Below, piece after piece: positions 35,563-46,495 of a stretch of DNA of 64,000 bases. This DNA is from Fasciola hepatica. Its lineage: Eukaryota; Platyhelminthes; Trematoda; Plagiorchiida; Fasciolidae. A program made the translations under genes and the position numbers. Every line of letters starts with the position of its first letter. The stretch's first letter is position 1. The DNA lies in contig CANUEZ040000183.1 of the NCBI GenBank assembly GCA_948099385.1, forward strand, positions 3,038,001-3,102,000. The letters are read 5' to 3'. Under the pieces are notes generated by a model, which was not told the origin of the DNA, ran no database searches, and worked only from the letters and a program-made list of their open reading frames with translations.

Positions 35563-35700
35563 GGCGAACCAAGATCCACATGACTTTATTTTTACAAACC
35601 AGAAGATGCAACAAAGATTCGCTTTTTCACGAGCGTCTTATGAACTCACCATTCATGAAAACTTTGTTTAAAGATAAAAGAGATGACCCGTCCAAGGAAC
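35563..35700 (+). CDS. Internal exon candidate, 138 nt
   Basis: Acceptor GTTTTGATGCTGC-AG ends at 35562 and donor AAC|GTATGT follows 35700. The frame is open throughout with length a multiple of three (phase 1 at both ends). The product, starting RTKIHMTLFLQTRRCNKDS, is basic and ends KDKRDDPSKER. In this frame the donor overlaps a TAA just inside the intron, so skipping the splice would end the protein two codons later. Confidence 0.4.
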
Positions 35701-35934
35701 GTATGTAACCACCATAATGAGCAATAGTATAGAGTTATCTAAAATGATGGAAAGTAATTACACAACGAACATGAAAATGTGAACCCTGGTACCAACTACG
35801 CCTAGAGTGTTCACAAGTATGAGAATAAAAGGGCAGAAGAATTATAACTAGATACAATGGAATATTTAAAAAAACGGATTTAGCCTGAAGATTTCTGGCA
35901 ACTTTACTCTCTCGGTTATATGCTACTCACGTTC

Positions 35935-35982
35935 AGTATATACATATATATATATATATACATACATATATATGTATATCAT
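35935..35982. repeat. (TA)n microsatellite
   Basis: AT repeats with CATACATA and GTATAT interruptions. Confidence 0.9.
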
Positions 35983-36222
35983 TGTAATCTGATAGACTTT
36001 ATTTTTACTGATTTGTTACATGTGATAAGCACGTGATGAGTTCTAGATCTGTCAGTAGTTTGAACTACAACTCCTTGGTAATATTCAGATGAATATCCTT
36101 CACGGGTGTCTTCTTACTAAATCTCGATTGCAAAAAGGAAGTTATTACGAATCGTCTACCGAGCTTGGCCACTTGATCATAAAGAGTAGTGCGAGTATGA
36201 CATCATTTTTCAGTTAACTCAC

Positions 36223-36354
36223 CCATAAATAGTTTTTCTTTGTTTATCAAGAAATAGAACATTTTCTAAAAGGGTTATTTTGAACTGGTTCCAGTGAGTC
36301 AGACAATGCTTTGACCAATGATAACCATAAGGACATTGTACCAATATTCCATTC
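36223..36354 (-). CDS. Internal coding exon, 132 nt, both splice sites strong
   Basis: On the minus strand, acceptor ACGTCCATTTTTCCAACAG is excellent and donor TATGG|GTGAGTTAAC is close to ideal. One frame is open across the exon (43 full codons, phase 2 at both ends): NGILVQCPYGYHWSKHCLTH, then WNQFKITLLENVLFLDKQRK, then TIYG. The CPxGYHWxxHCxxHW spacing could bind metal, but I know no family with exactly this pattern. A possible upstream exon at 36773-36725 (49 nt, LKKLYFWSCEPHHINC, donor TTGC|GTAAGT) ends in phase 0 and would need an intermediate exon. Confidence 0.5.
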
Positions 36355-36488
36355 CTGTTGGAAAAATGGACGTATAGAGTACGAAATAGATCACAAACCA
36401 AAATACAGTAACTTATAGTCATGGCAAAACCGTTTTGGGGAATGTGTAATGACGGTGCTAATGATACCCTCTTCTTCTTTCCCTTCAG

Positions 36489-36732
36489 CTCCGGGTCAGC
36501 GTGCACAAAAAAGAAAGGAATCTACAACGGACGAACACCGACTGTGAACTTTATCCATAACACCTTTTCGTACATTTTTGTTATAACACATTTGCACATT
36601 GAAAAGCTGGACCGAGTGTGTGTGACCATATGCGTGTGTCCTCATGGCCTCAAAAATGGGAATACAGGTTCAGCTAATAAATCGATTCGAGCGGTTGTTG
36701 TTTTGCAAAATCCCGAAAACTTACGCAATTGA
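36489..36732 (+). CDS. Possible terminal exon, cysteine-containing, unknown
   Basis: Acceptor CCCTCTTCTTCTTTCCCTTCAG ends at 36488, one of the best pyrimidine tracts in the window. In one phase the frame is open 80 codons to TGA at 36730-36732: SGSACTKKKGIYNGRTPTVN..., a hydrophobic stretch, VCVTICVCPHGLKNGNTGSA, and QNPENLRN at the end. It lies between two minus-strand exon candidates (36223-36354 and 36725-36773). Either the strands carry overlapping genes or one of these calls is wrong. Confidence 0.35.
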
Positions 36733-36903
36733 TATGGTGTGGTTCACAGCTCCAAAAATAAAGTTTTTTCAGTCTGGATTACAGTTTTATGTCGGAGATG
36801 TCATAAATTACTTTGAGTTCACGTTCAATAATTTCTAACGGTGCTTCATTATGACAACCTCTAAACTATTTGTTCCTTTTGAGAACAGTCAGGTGACCTT
36901 CAA

Positions 36904-36974
36904 AGTGGCCTCGTGGAGCAAATAGTAGAGCACAAGCTGTGCGTAAGATGGGTGGGTTTGAGTCCTGCCAAGTT
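36904..36974 (+). mobile_element. tRNA-like SINE head
   Basis: An A-box-like TGGCCTCGTGGAGCAAATAG and a B-box-like GGGTTTGAGTCCTGCC are spaced as in tRNA genes. The 3' body after it is not shared with families A or C as far as I can see. Probably a separate tRNA-derived element. Confidence 0.5.
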
Positions 36975-37254
36975 CAAAGACTTTTGGCATTTGGATCATA
37001 TCGAAAAAAGATTTTATACGTAATAACCGGAATGGTCTAGAACTACTGCTTCCTAAACTCCAACATACAGGTGTGCGGACCTGACCCACCAGGTCTGTAT
37101 AGCCCGATTCTCAATTCAAGGAGCACTGAGTGTAAGAATCAACGCTTAAAGACAACACCGATATCACGCAAATATTCTTACTCTATTTTCTGTTCGAAAA
37201 GCAGCCCAAATTACGTGGAGAGTAACATTACTTGCCGTGTCCTCTTTTCTTCAG

Positions 37255-37353
37255 GATATGTTATTTTTTTATTTGAGTTTATATTCCTTTAGACTAATCA
37301 GTTTCGCTTCGATCTTCCTTATGCGTATAAAATCACTTTCTGTACCATCATAG
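37255..37353 (+). CDS. Possible hydrophobic terminal exon
   Basis: Acceptor GTGTCCTCTTTTCTTCAG ends at 37254. In phase 0 it reads DMLFFYLSLYSFRLISFASI then FLMRIKSLSVPS and TAG at 37351-37353, a membrane-like segment with a short basic tail. T-rich DNA encodes hydrophobic residues by default, so this is weak. Confidence 0.25.
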   Translation, partial: DMLFFYLSLYSFRLISFASIFLMRIKSLSVPS

Positions 37354-38637
37354 CACTATATGGACTGGATTTTGACATACGAAACAGCTGATGACAACTA
37401 AGAAATATGGTGGTCAATCGGTCCTGCACTCTTACCGTCATCTATGACTTTGTTCGTAGATCAATTAGCTTGGAATTGCTTCGTCGTGATCTAATGTAAA
37501 CAATTGTGTATCACTGTTGACGTAATCATCGCCTACGGCTGGTGAGTTTTCCGATAACTAGATAAGTATATTTTTAGAGATAACGGTACTGTTTGCTAAT
37601 GTTGGACTGGCGTTACGTCAAACATTTTAAGCTGAACACAATTCATTCAAATAACTAACAGCAGCAGTTGATTGGTTTGTGTTTGGTCCATTCAAATTCA
37701 TGCAAATAAATATGTCCAAAAATATTTTTCTTGTTCAAATAGACCTGAAAAACGTGTTTATGGCAGTAATATGTAGCCTACTGTTTGAATGCAGGGTGAT
37801 AGGTGAAACTGCGTGCACAAGTCACGGAATGACCATTCGTTTTATCCCAATCGAATACACAGAGCCAAATTTCTGCGTGGCTGACTTTGCATGCACATTT
37901 ACCCTTGGTTATTTACTCGCTTGCTCGCTCACTTGCTGCTGCCAAACTTGGGGTTTCCGTGATTACAAAAGAATGGAGTACAGAAGTTACATATCTTACT
38001 ATCGAATAGGAAGAGAACAATTGTAAGACACTGTCTACAGTGGTGAGTGCAAATTGGTAATAAATGAATGAACTCCCAGGATGTACCTTGTGAAGATCCG
38101 AAGAGCAACATTTGGAGACAACACTTTCGGAATCAGGGGTATGTAGAACACCAAAACCATTTTCAACTCACGAAATGATTGATATTGCTTCACTATAAGA
38201 TGCAATTATCGTTCATATAGATAGAGACGTTACAAAGGTATTCCAGTGAGCATCTTACGACACTCTTGGGTCTGTGTGCTGTGAGGCAAAATGTTCTGGT
38301 GTTCGATAAAAAATGCGATTTTTCAGTTGCTAGTGGTTAAGTCACTCGGAATATGATTTGCGGTAAGTTACCACTGTCCAAAGCCGGCATTCAGTGGTGG
38401 ATTGTCAGTCCTCCTCGATGCAGTGAATCTCGGCTGCTCATTTTTCTGTCGAGCAAGTACTGGCATTCATTAACAAGGAGAAAAACACGGTTTTTCTATC
38501 ATGAATAACATTGTCGGTATGACTAAACGTGTGGCATTAGCAATACCATTGACGTGTGATCTTCTTGCATTTGTTTCAACAGATTATTGATGTGCTCAAA
38601 GGACTCAGTCAATAACAAGTAATGAACTTTTAGAAAT
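37354..38637. other. Stretch without a supported gene
   Basis: Strong donor-like sites at about 37540 (CTG|GTGAGT) and 38362 (GCG|GTAAGT) have no open exon behind them. A 115-codon plus-strand frame at 37679-38026 lacks splice support. Confidence 0.3.
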
Positions 38638-38643
38638 TTTATT
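38638..38643 (-). terminator. Poly(A) signal AATAAA (minus strand)
   Basis: TTTATT on the plus strand reads AATAAA on the minus strand, about 30 bp after the TAG at 38674-38676 that ends the adjoining exon. Confidence 0.45.
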
Positions 38644-38673
38644 GAGATTTCAAATATAACGGTTGGAAATTAT

Positions 38674-38941
38674 CTACTTTAAATTTGAATGTCTCGTCAT
38701 GTAAAACCAAATAGATGAAAATATGCATGATAACAGTTTCTCACTGAAGCTTTGAAAACGTTTGTCGTATTCGGCAGCCATTCCTTGGAAGACAGAATAA
38801 ATAAAAGAAAACTCAACGTACTCGATAATGAAGGCTTCTAGTAGAGTTCGAAGTTTATGCCTAATTTCAAATTCAAAATTATTCGGGTATACGAGGAGAA
38901 TCGTTTTATTTTTTGAGATGACGGTTGGATCGTGGATCCAT
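38674..38941 (-). CDS. C-terminal exon, 88 codons, unknown protein
   Basis: Acceptor GTTGTGTCTCATGTTAG precedes 38941 on the minus strand, and the frame runs to TAG at 38674. The product begins WIHDPTVISKNKTILLVYPN. It continues with an amphipathic, helix-like middle (RHKLRTLLEAFIIEYVEF, then SVFQGMAAEYDKRFQSFSEK) and ends YMTRHSNLK. The composition (alternating hydrophobic and charged, few low-complexity residues) is that of a folded protein. A poly(A) signal sits at the right distance downstream. No family is recognised. This is one of the better single-exon calls. Confidence 0.55.
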
Positions 38942-39351
38942 CTAACATGAGACACAACGTTCAAATCCTTGAAAGCAATTCACACCTTTCGTACAAGTCG
39001 TAGTCCTAGCATAACGATCTTCATTGTTTGTTATTTTTCGTTCACGGTGGCTGGACCAACTGCCGATTTGGCTTGATGATCGCAGGCCTTAATTTTGAAT
39101 CTGGTTCTCTGGATTCTATGTATACAGAGCCACATTCTATGGCGCATGTTTCCACGTTAGAAAAATCCCAGTGGGGTGGGGTGAGGCGAGGCAAATAGTC
39201 AACAAGCCCCAACCAGTCATGTTGCCATGGCTCAGTGACTGTCTTTGTGTTCGCTGTTAGATTGCATATACGCACGTGAACACACGTACATGTATAGGCA
39301 TACACGCACATACACGAATGCTATCGTCTTAGCACCACTGTCTTTTGACAG

Positions 39352-39520
39352 TATTTCCGTGCAAGTAACGGGAAAGTTACTGGCGACACTAACTATTTAC
39401 CGAGTGCCAGCTAACTTCCGCATCTTCTTGTTTTCGTTGCGTGGTTTGAGCGCAGAACTATTGATGGCCGGATTTGTGATTTGTGGCTCTACCGGTTCGC
39501 ATGCATGGAAGCCTATATGA
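39352..39520 (+). CDS. Possible exon upstream of the cysteine-rich gene
   Basis: Acceptor CACTGTCTTTTGACAG ends at 39351. One frame reads ISVQVTGKLLATLTIYRVPA.. and stays open 55 codons to TGA. Another reads YFRASNGKVTGDTNYLPSAS to TAA. No good donor links it to 39805, so it may be an independent terminal exon or chance. Confidence 0.25.
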
Positions 39521-39804
39521 TAGTAGTTTGTACTCAGTTGCTCCGTCGTTGATAGAATTAAAACACATTCACACCTGTCGGGTTGACTGTGCCCCGTAAT
39601 TGGTAGGCAAAACAGTACCACAACATTGATATCGCAAAACTAAAACATAGCTGTATGGACGAATGTGCATCACGCAATAGCGTACGGCAAACGCAGGAGT
39701 GTGGTGGCTAGGCTGAGCCATTTTGTTATCCGATTTATGTAAGCGTGAGTTCCCGATGATAAGGCGCTTTGAGCTAATGGCATTTTCTGCTTTTCTTATT
39801 TCAG

Positions 39805-40482
39805 ATGGAACGCGCGTAACACCCCGGCGGAGGTACATTGGTTCTTCTATATAACAAGTGCAAGCATGGCAGCAGAGCATCAAGCGGGTAAGTAAGCAAA
39901 TACGAGAATCAGAGCCACATGCCAGTGAAAAAGCAAGTTAAGCTTAAAATTGGATTAGACGACGCAAGCTCGTAAGACAAGTAAAACTGTGATGATTCAG
40001 CAGGCATCACACGTGACACGGCCATGTACAGCGTCTTAGTCACTCACGCTGGGAAGCTCCAATAAATCAGGATTGCCGAGAACAGATAAAGCAAAAGCTC
40101 ACTGTAATTGGTCAATTCCTAATTTACCAATCATTTTCTTTGATTGAACATACTCATACAAATCAGTTCTTCAATACGAGTAATGTGCTATTCCTGAGTC
40201 TGGGCTTTCTTGGTTTTTTGCGTAGTTCCGGGTGGGAGCGGTTTCAACACATCCTATCAACTCGGGTACTGCGAATATTCCAAAAGCATGGTTGGTCAGT
40301 GCAGTCCGGAACGGAGCATGACTTGCGTCAACCTTACATGCATGTGTACGTGTGTACGCCCATGTGTAAGGGATATGGATCTATGGTCCGCAGTGCTTAC
40401 GAGGCTGTCTGACTGCGCACGTGACTACTTAAACCAAACACAAAAGGTCTGTCCTGTTATCTTACTGATCTTAGTGTCCTAG
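39805..40482 (+). CDS. Two-exon gene 3' end encoding a cysteine-rich protein
   Basis: Exon 39805-39887 (83 nt) has an excellent acceptor (TTCTGCTTTTCTTATTTCAG) and a consensus donor (CGG|GTAAGTAAG). Only one of its three frames is open: WNARNTPAEVHWFFYITSAS then MAAEHQA. The next acceptor, TTTCTTGGTTTTTTGCGTAG, starts exon 40226-40482. The single G left by the first exon completes a Val codon, so the phases match. Exon 2 encodes PGGSGFNTSYQLGYCEYSKS, then a cysteine cluster (QCSPERSMTCVNLTCMCTCV, RPCVRD), a helical stretch (LWSAVLTRLSDCARDYLNQT) and a hydrophobic end (VCPVILLILVS). The cysteines and the NLT and NQT sites suggest a secreted or surface protein. The family is unknown and upstream exons are not resolved. 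Confidence 0.55.
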
Positions 40483-42714
40483 TGTAATCTAAAACTAACG
40501 ACTTCATACGAGGGAGGCAAACGTACTCGATGTTTTTGATTATAACCAGAATCACTACCGATACGACCAGTGTTTATGAACAATTTCAGAGTTGGTTTGG
40601 TTCAGCGTATTCAATCACGGGTGAGAACCATACTTACCGGATGCCCTGTGAACATCTTGTACATTCCGGTCAAAATCTGAAAGCGAAGAAGAAACAATAA
40701 GTTGGGATTTCCTCAATGCTAACATACATACTTCGTAATACGTATTACCTTTGTGATAGACTAAATCGTCTCATGCAAAATGATACAGCTAAGCAACAAT
40801 TGAATAATTCCTCTGGAGAAACGGTGAATACTCATTCACTCAATCACTGGATAACTTCAAGTACCAGAACAGTATTCAAAGCATCCGTGATTGGGCTACT
40901 CCTTGCACTAAACTGTAACCGGATTATCTACGATGAGACTGGGTGACTAGAGGTTGGATTATTTTCCCCGCGGTTTCATATACAACACCGGGACAGCTGT
41001 TCTGGCCCGTTTCCCACATGTTCGTATATCAATAATTGGATGAACCACCCAATCGTTGACGGACTGCCTGCTACATACTCACTAAGCCAGTGCATCGCTC
41101 ACAGATTGGCTGCTTCTTTCATACAGGTATTGCACATAACTAAATACTGTTGCTAACCAATACACTTCGATGGGAGATGCAAAGACATCCGAGTTCACTT
41201 GATCGTGTCCCGCGGTTCGAATGATTCGGAGCACTGCTGATTTGTATCCCGAGCACAACCAATTCCCTGTACAACAATTCAAGCGAAATTTGTTTCCTAC
41301 ATCATCTTGTTTTTTTCGCAGGCTAACTTATACCTATTCCTGTAATTCCTTATAAAGGGCATTATACCGAATTTTATCCGATACAGTTCTTTGTCAGCGA
41401 AATTTACCCAACACTAAACACTTGACTTAGCCAAATCCTAGTGAGTTTCTCTGCTATAGTCGTGATGTTTGACCTTCAGAAGGCTGGTACTTTCTTTCCA
41501 CTGGAATGCGCGTGATTCCGTTGATCCCTCTAAGTTTGACGGTTTTCTGTGAAACACAGCAATCGAATCCCTTTTAGAAGGTTTTGAGGTATTTTCGAAA
41601 AAATTGAGACTTTCAATCTTATGTAAATCGGATGGTGTTACGGGTGGCGTCTATTTCGATGCACACAAAAATTTACTCACTATATAGTTCGAGATTTGCT
41701 ACTTAAGTATGTCCGATCATTGGGTAGTGACAATAATGTATTCAAAATCCCCTCTTATTTACGCTGATTTTTGCTGAGTTATAAGCGTTTAAGCGTGTGT
41801 GACCTTGACTCTGAGCAAATTAAACTGAAATGTACCAATGGACAACATTATAAGTGAACTGGTCAAAATAATCACATAAATTGTCCTAGTTTACACTAGA
41901 ACTGAGCTAAAACATGATTATTTTGGTTGATGCTATTTATTCGACCAATATTCTTTTCTTAGTTTTGACTATATGTGAAGATTACTGTAAACTGTTCCTT
42001 AAATTAGTAGTCCCTAATGGTGACTGTCAAACATTCCGGAAAATGTTAATTCCAGTTCGCATCAATATGAGCGCTGACCTGCAAGTCATTTGAGGGCGCC
42101 TCGGTAATCGCTCATATCGTTATCGAGACAGCGATGCAAAGATCCACTGAAACGGAAATTCCCCGGAATTCCCCAAGAGGATTCTTAGTGGAAATGAAAA
42201 GACCTATTAGTTTTAATCTTCTGTGAGGCCTCGTTCACTGTTTTAAAGCATAAGGAGCACCAAGTATCGGATAACTCAGTAAGAAACAACCCGTGGTACA
42301 CATTTCAGAGACAGAAGACCTAGCAAACCGAATGAATAGGACTATGTTATATGCAATACTCTCAAAAAACCAGCACCAGAAATTCCTGCCCCTAATCCAG
42401 CGCGAGAATATTCTCTGACTCTCTCACACTCCGTTGGACATAAGGTAGCGGCCTGCTTCAAATGAGACTAGTAGCATGGGATATGAAGACCTCATTGCAA
42501 GCCCAACAAATGAGGGCATGTATTGGTTTCATCAGAGGGTTCAGATCACGGGGCTTGCAATTTTGGTGTTGGTTTTTTCTGAGTTGGGGGTGTGATACAT
42601 GGAGACCCGAGGAAGTTTCGGAATAAAATCATTGGGCCACGGGATTTCCCCCCAAAATATCCCTTCAGACGCCGATACATCTCACAAACCAACATCGTCG
42701 ATTTGGGTAGGAAT
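40483..42714. other. Gene-poor stretch
   Basis: An excellent acceptor, CATCTTGTTTTTTTCGCAG, ends at 41323, but all frames close within about ten codons. A plus-strand frame at 40716-40946 has no splice sites. Nothing else recognised. Confidence 0.3.
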
Positions 42715-42746
42715 AAAATATGCTTAAAATGTGCTTAAAATATGCT
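42715..42746. repeat. Short tandem repeat, about 11-bp unit x 3
   Basis: AAAATATGCTT, AAAATGTGCTT and AAAATATGCTT stand in tandem. Confidence 0.75.
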
Positions 42747-43934
42747 TGCTGGCATAAATCAGTTCACGGGGGCCTTGAATGGCAGGAAAATGTTCGCCTT
42801 CAAAGCGGGGTTCCCGAAATTCAGGGAATAGAATTCCCTTGGGTAGGCCATAATTGACCTAGACAAAGTCTCGTGCTCTGTTTCACGAGAGGTCCGTAAA
42901 AGTTATACAAAGCGATTTATCTGGTAATTATCCGCTGTGAGACCTATGAAACAAACGCAACTTCAAGGTCCAGCCCATGCAACTGCCCTCTAATAGCGCA
43001 GATTTCCACGTGATCAGTAAACCTTCTTCGTTCCGTACAGAGCATGAAAACGGCAACATATGATGGGCATAAGATAGAAAATCATCTCTTCTCACACACG
43101 ATGGACGTAATGAAGACGAGACTGTGAAATGTTCTGAATAACCGGAGCAGACTAAATGTCTAGTACCGTGTATGAACACTGTGTTCTGAATATTATTTGG
43201 CTTTATTCAATGTAGAAAAGTCTAGTTACATTTTACCTCAGAGGCGGATATTCCGTCATAATGGCGGCCGACTGATACTGGCGAAAATATGGTTTCATCA
43301 GCATGCTGAGCATAGTGATTTACCACAAACAAGCCAATCATAAGGGTTATTGTCCTAAGGCCCACCACTATTCGTTTGTTATGATTCATATAGTTTTATG
43401 TAGTTCTGCGAGAATTCTGTCATGTACGAGCTTAAAATGTGAATATCGGACACCCGTATGCATCATTTTCGACAGTACCCGTAGATATAAGTGAGTTATT
43501 CTGTTTATCGTGGTTGGAATATACTCTATGATCCCCCGATCACGAGTAGGTGTATAGTTATTGTAACTATTATTTCACTGGTATTGGTATTCAAATTGAG
43601 GAAGAGACAACTCCAGCCTAAGAGATGTGCCCAGCAAAGCGGCAATTGCAAATTGGAGCTAGTGACCTAAAAAATGATATATCGAAAGCTTGGTAGGCAA
43701 AAGGCCTTCTCCTACACTCGACTGATATTTTGCTGGTATATCGTGACCCGCACAGATGAATAACTTCTGAATTAGGACGAAGGTCTAGCGGTAAATAATG
43801 ATTATTGCGCACAATTGCAGTTCAAAGACGAGTTTCCAAAGTAATCAGAGGTGTTCAGATGCTTCTCTCCAAAATTCTGATTGCGCAACTCACGGATGAG
43901 AAGAAATAAAATGAAATTTTGATAATATGGTTAA
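42747..43934. other. Stretch without a supported gene
   Basis: Frames at 42928-43179 and 43618-43812 (minus) and 43303-43494 (plus) lack clear splice sites. No repeats recognised. Confidence 0.25.
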
Positions 43935-44015
43935 TTATGCAGCTTCAAAGCTGAACTCATCATTGGAAACACGCAAACACTGCACCGCTTTTTCATCCTT
44001 GTTAGGATTCATCGG
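43935..44015 (-). mobile_element. SINE family C fragment, inverted arm
   Basis: Reverse complement of the family C body (ATGCAGCTTCAAAGCTGAAC, TTTCATCCTTGTTAGGATTC). It is immediately followed by a plus-oriented piece at 44018-44098 and a full copy at 44272-44505. Confidence 0.7.
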
Positions 44016-44017
44016 CT

Positions 44018-44098
44018 TACATGGTTTTCAGTGGTCAGTTGAGCGTTGAAACTGCATGATGAATCACATTGTACAAACTCAATCTCCTGCTGCTCACA
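44018..44098 (+). mobile_element. SINE family C 3' fragment
   Basis: TGGTTTTCAGTGGTCAGTTG, AGCGTTGAAACTGCATGATG and a CTCAATCTCCTGCTGCTCAC end match the tail of the copy at 44272-44505. Confidence 0.7.
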
Positions 44099-44179
44099 TG
44101 CACATAGTGGCCTAGCTTAGCAGGTTGTTTATGACGGAATGCCTCCGTTGTGCTTAGGCCCCTACAGAGAATTCATCAA

Positions 44180-44505
44180 TCACGCGCGGTCCGCTGTGCG
44201 GGAAGCGGATTGTTATCGTTCAATACCAGTACCGGAAGGGTGCTAGATCATATAGTGTAGATGTTCAACTAATTGTTCGGAGCCCGTCCGGATAGCCATG
44301 TGGTTAAGGTGTTTGACTGACAACTGTTCACCCTGATTGCGAGTCCCCGTGGGGGTTCAGTAAACATGTACTGCTCACGATTCCTGGCAACGATGAAAAA
44401 GCTGTACAGTGCTTCCATGCGTTTCAATGGTGAGTTGAGCACTGAAACTGTATGGTGAGTCATACTGTGCAGATCTAATCTCCTACTACTCACAATAAAA
44501 CGTAA
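44180..44505 (+). mobile_element. SINE family C, longest copy with 5' leader
   Basis: The leader GCTGTGCGGGAAG...GGAAGGGTGCTAGATCAT is shared with 27125-27200. The tRNA-like head follows (GGATAGCCATGTGGTTAAGG; B-box GATTGCGAGTCCCC at 44336-44349), then the body (CAACGATGAAAAAGCTGTAC, AATGGTGAGTTGAGCACTGA) and an end at CTACTACTCACA. With 43935-44015 it repeats the fold-back layout seen at 26988-27418. Confidence 0.75.
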
Positions 44506-44893
44506 TTTTCTTGGAATAAATAATATTTAGAGCGTTAGTTATTGAAATGTGAAATATTCTCACTCAATGCAGCCAGTTTCATCACTGATTCTTGTACTGA
44601 AGAAACAGACAACAATGAGGTAATTAGACATTTTCATTTCACATGAGCGAAATCATTTTAAGGCGCATCGTTTTCTTAGTTTTCAGAAGAAATATGATAT
44701 GCTTAATGATCCATTTTTATTCGATATATTTAAAACACCTCGTGACACTTAAGTCCCATCAGATTTATGGTGCGTCTTCCATCCCGTCTAAGGTAACCAA
44801 CATCAAATGAATCCTTTGTATAATTGGCAAAAAAAACTGTAGGCAGAGGATTTATCACATTCTATTCATCCCTATGCAGTCTCACCTTTTCAG

Positions 44894-45004
44894 GACTTAG
44901 ATGAGAGATATTTGTCTTTTTCTTTCTTGATATATCAAAATTCCACTAAATGCCATAATTTGATAAAAGCTACTCTGTGGGACTTTTCAAACCATTCTGA
45001 ATAA
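44894..45004 (+). CDS. Short C-terminal exon with overlapping poly(A) signal
   Basis: Acceptor TGCAGTCTCACCTTTTCAG ends at 44893. In phase 0 it reads DLDERYLSFSFLIYQNSTKC then HNLIKATLWDFSNHSE and TAA. AATAAA overlaps the stop codon. The composition is protein-like, but the exon is only 36 codons long. Confidence 0.4.
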   Translation, partial: DLDERYLSFSFLIYQNSTKCHNLIKATLWDFSNHSE

Positions 45005-45644
45005 AAATTTTATTCAAGCCTGACCAAAATCACGGAAGATCTATGGTATACTTTTACCCCTGGTCAAAGGCCAAAACAGTGGTACGTAAGGTATACATTT
45101 TCCGTTATCAACCATAGACAAAGAAATCAGACTTGACAGTTAAAATTGTTATTCCGGAGAGGCTGTGACGTTACTGCCTCCTGAAAAGCAGCTTGTTATC
45201 ATACAGTCGATGCGATTCACTGCAACAATAGAATCCGTCATGCAAAATGTTCGAAAATGATCAGCATTGGTAGAATGCAACTCAAGAACCCAAATTCCAC
45301 AGTACATTTCACAAAAATACTATAAGCTATCAATATAATTGTTCAATTGTTTCAGAAAACAGCATAAGATTGAACTAGGATTAAATTCGAACCGAGAACA
45401 AAACGTTGGTGGAACGGAGTCAGAATACATCTGTGATCACTCATCACAACTTGAGGAATGATATTTTTAGATAGAAACGGTACTCGTTTATATACTGTCA
45501 TAATTCAACAGATTCACGTGTTGTTTATTTACATGTAGTGAACACATAAAAATAGTTACTATCATTATTATTTGCAAATGTTCAAGAAAATGCTGTGTGC
45601 CATTTTTAAACAACTTTGGTATGTCAGGTGCCAAACACTCCATA

Positions 45645-45823
45645 TTAGGGAAAAGTGAAAAAGCGACTCCCAGGTATGATTGCAGTACATATTCCGTCTA
45701 CAGACAGTGTGCCACACGTGATTGACAACGTTAAGGTTGTTGTCTTCTCAGTCGAATCCAAAACTTCTACAGCTTTGCTCAGGGCTTTTATCGAAGAATA
45801 GTGCAGACCACATCCCACCTCTT
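45645..45823 (-). CDS. C-terminal exon, possible PTB-like fold (weak)
   Basis: Minus-strand acceptor TTCTCCTGTGATGATCATCCAG precedes 45823. The frame runs 59 codons to TAA at 45645-45647: EEVGCGLHYSSIKALSKAVE, VLDSTEKTTTLTLSITCGTL, SVDGICTAIIPGSRFFTF. The pattern of a helix (GxxxIKALSKA), a strand TLTLSI followed by a turn, and V-D-G resembles the core of phosphotyrosine-binding (PTB/PID) domains. The key positions are too few to claim it. The composition is clearly protein-like. Confidence 0.45.
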
Positions 45824-46495
45824 CTGGATGATCATCACAGGAGAAGGGTGAACACACTTTCTATTGTGTCCTCACTCCCCCAAACCTGATACCGAATTCG
45901 TCTGTTTTGCCGCAAGTCTGATCCTGTTCTTTACCAGAGTAGGGTGTTCGTCAATTTTGAGAGAGTATTTTGGTCAGCAAACCCCTGTAGCTACGAGTAA
46001 AGGCCTCAAATAATCCACTGATTGGGGAAAAAAGTGCAGCTTTTTTTCTGATTCGTCTGGTTGATTGAACACGGAAGTGAATATGATGCCTTAGTAAACA
46101 AATAAACTATCAGTCTGGGTTGCAGCTGCGATCCAAAGTTTTAACTCCATACGAGAAAAACTGAATGACTTTTACCATGTATGCCACGTACATACGGAAG
46201 TCCAGTAAAAACCTCTAGTTGGTTCATTGACTATGACCATCTCTGATCATTTCTCGCATTCAAACATAGTGTGTAGGAGCCATTACCAAATACAGAGAAG
46301 TCGTGCAGCAAAGTGCGTATCTTTAGTCACACACCTTCCGATTCCCTGGGATAAATGTGAAGACATTTTTCACGGAGCTTATATCGCATCTGAGATTGTC
46401 GTCTTCGACTTTCAGTTCCATTCAATGTTGGAGAATACAAACCGAATAAATTTATCGGAAGATTTTGGTTCACTTTCTTCTCTTTTGGTTCACAG

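Noticed and set aside
36904..36974. A functional tRNA gene
   Set aside because: The boxes are present but stems do not pair well and the B-box departs from GGTTCGAxTCC; better explained as a SINE head.
37560..38362. Two strong donor sites (CTG|GTGAGT near 37540 and GCG|GTAAGT near 38362)
   Set aside because: All three frames upstream of each donor close before any usable acceptor.
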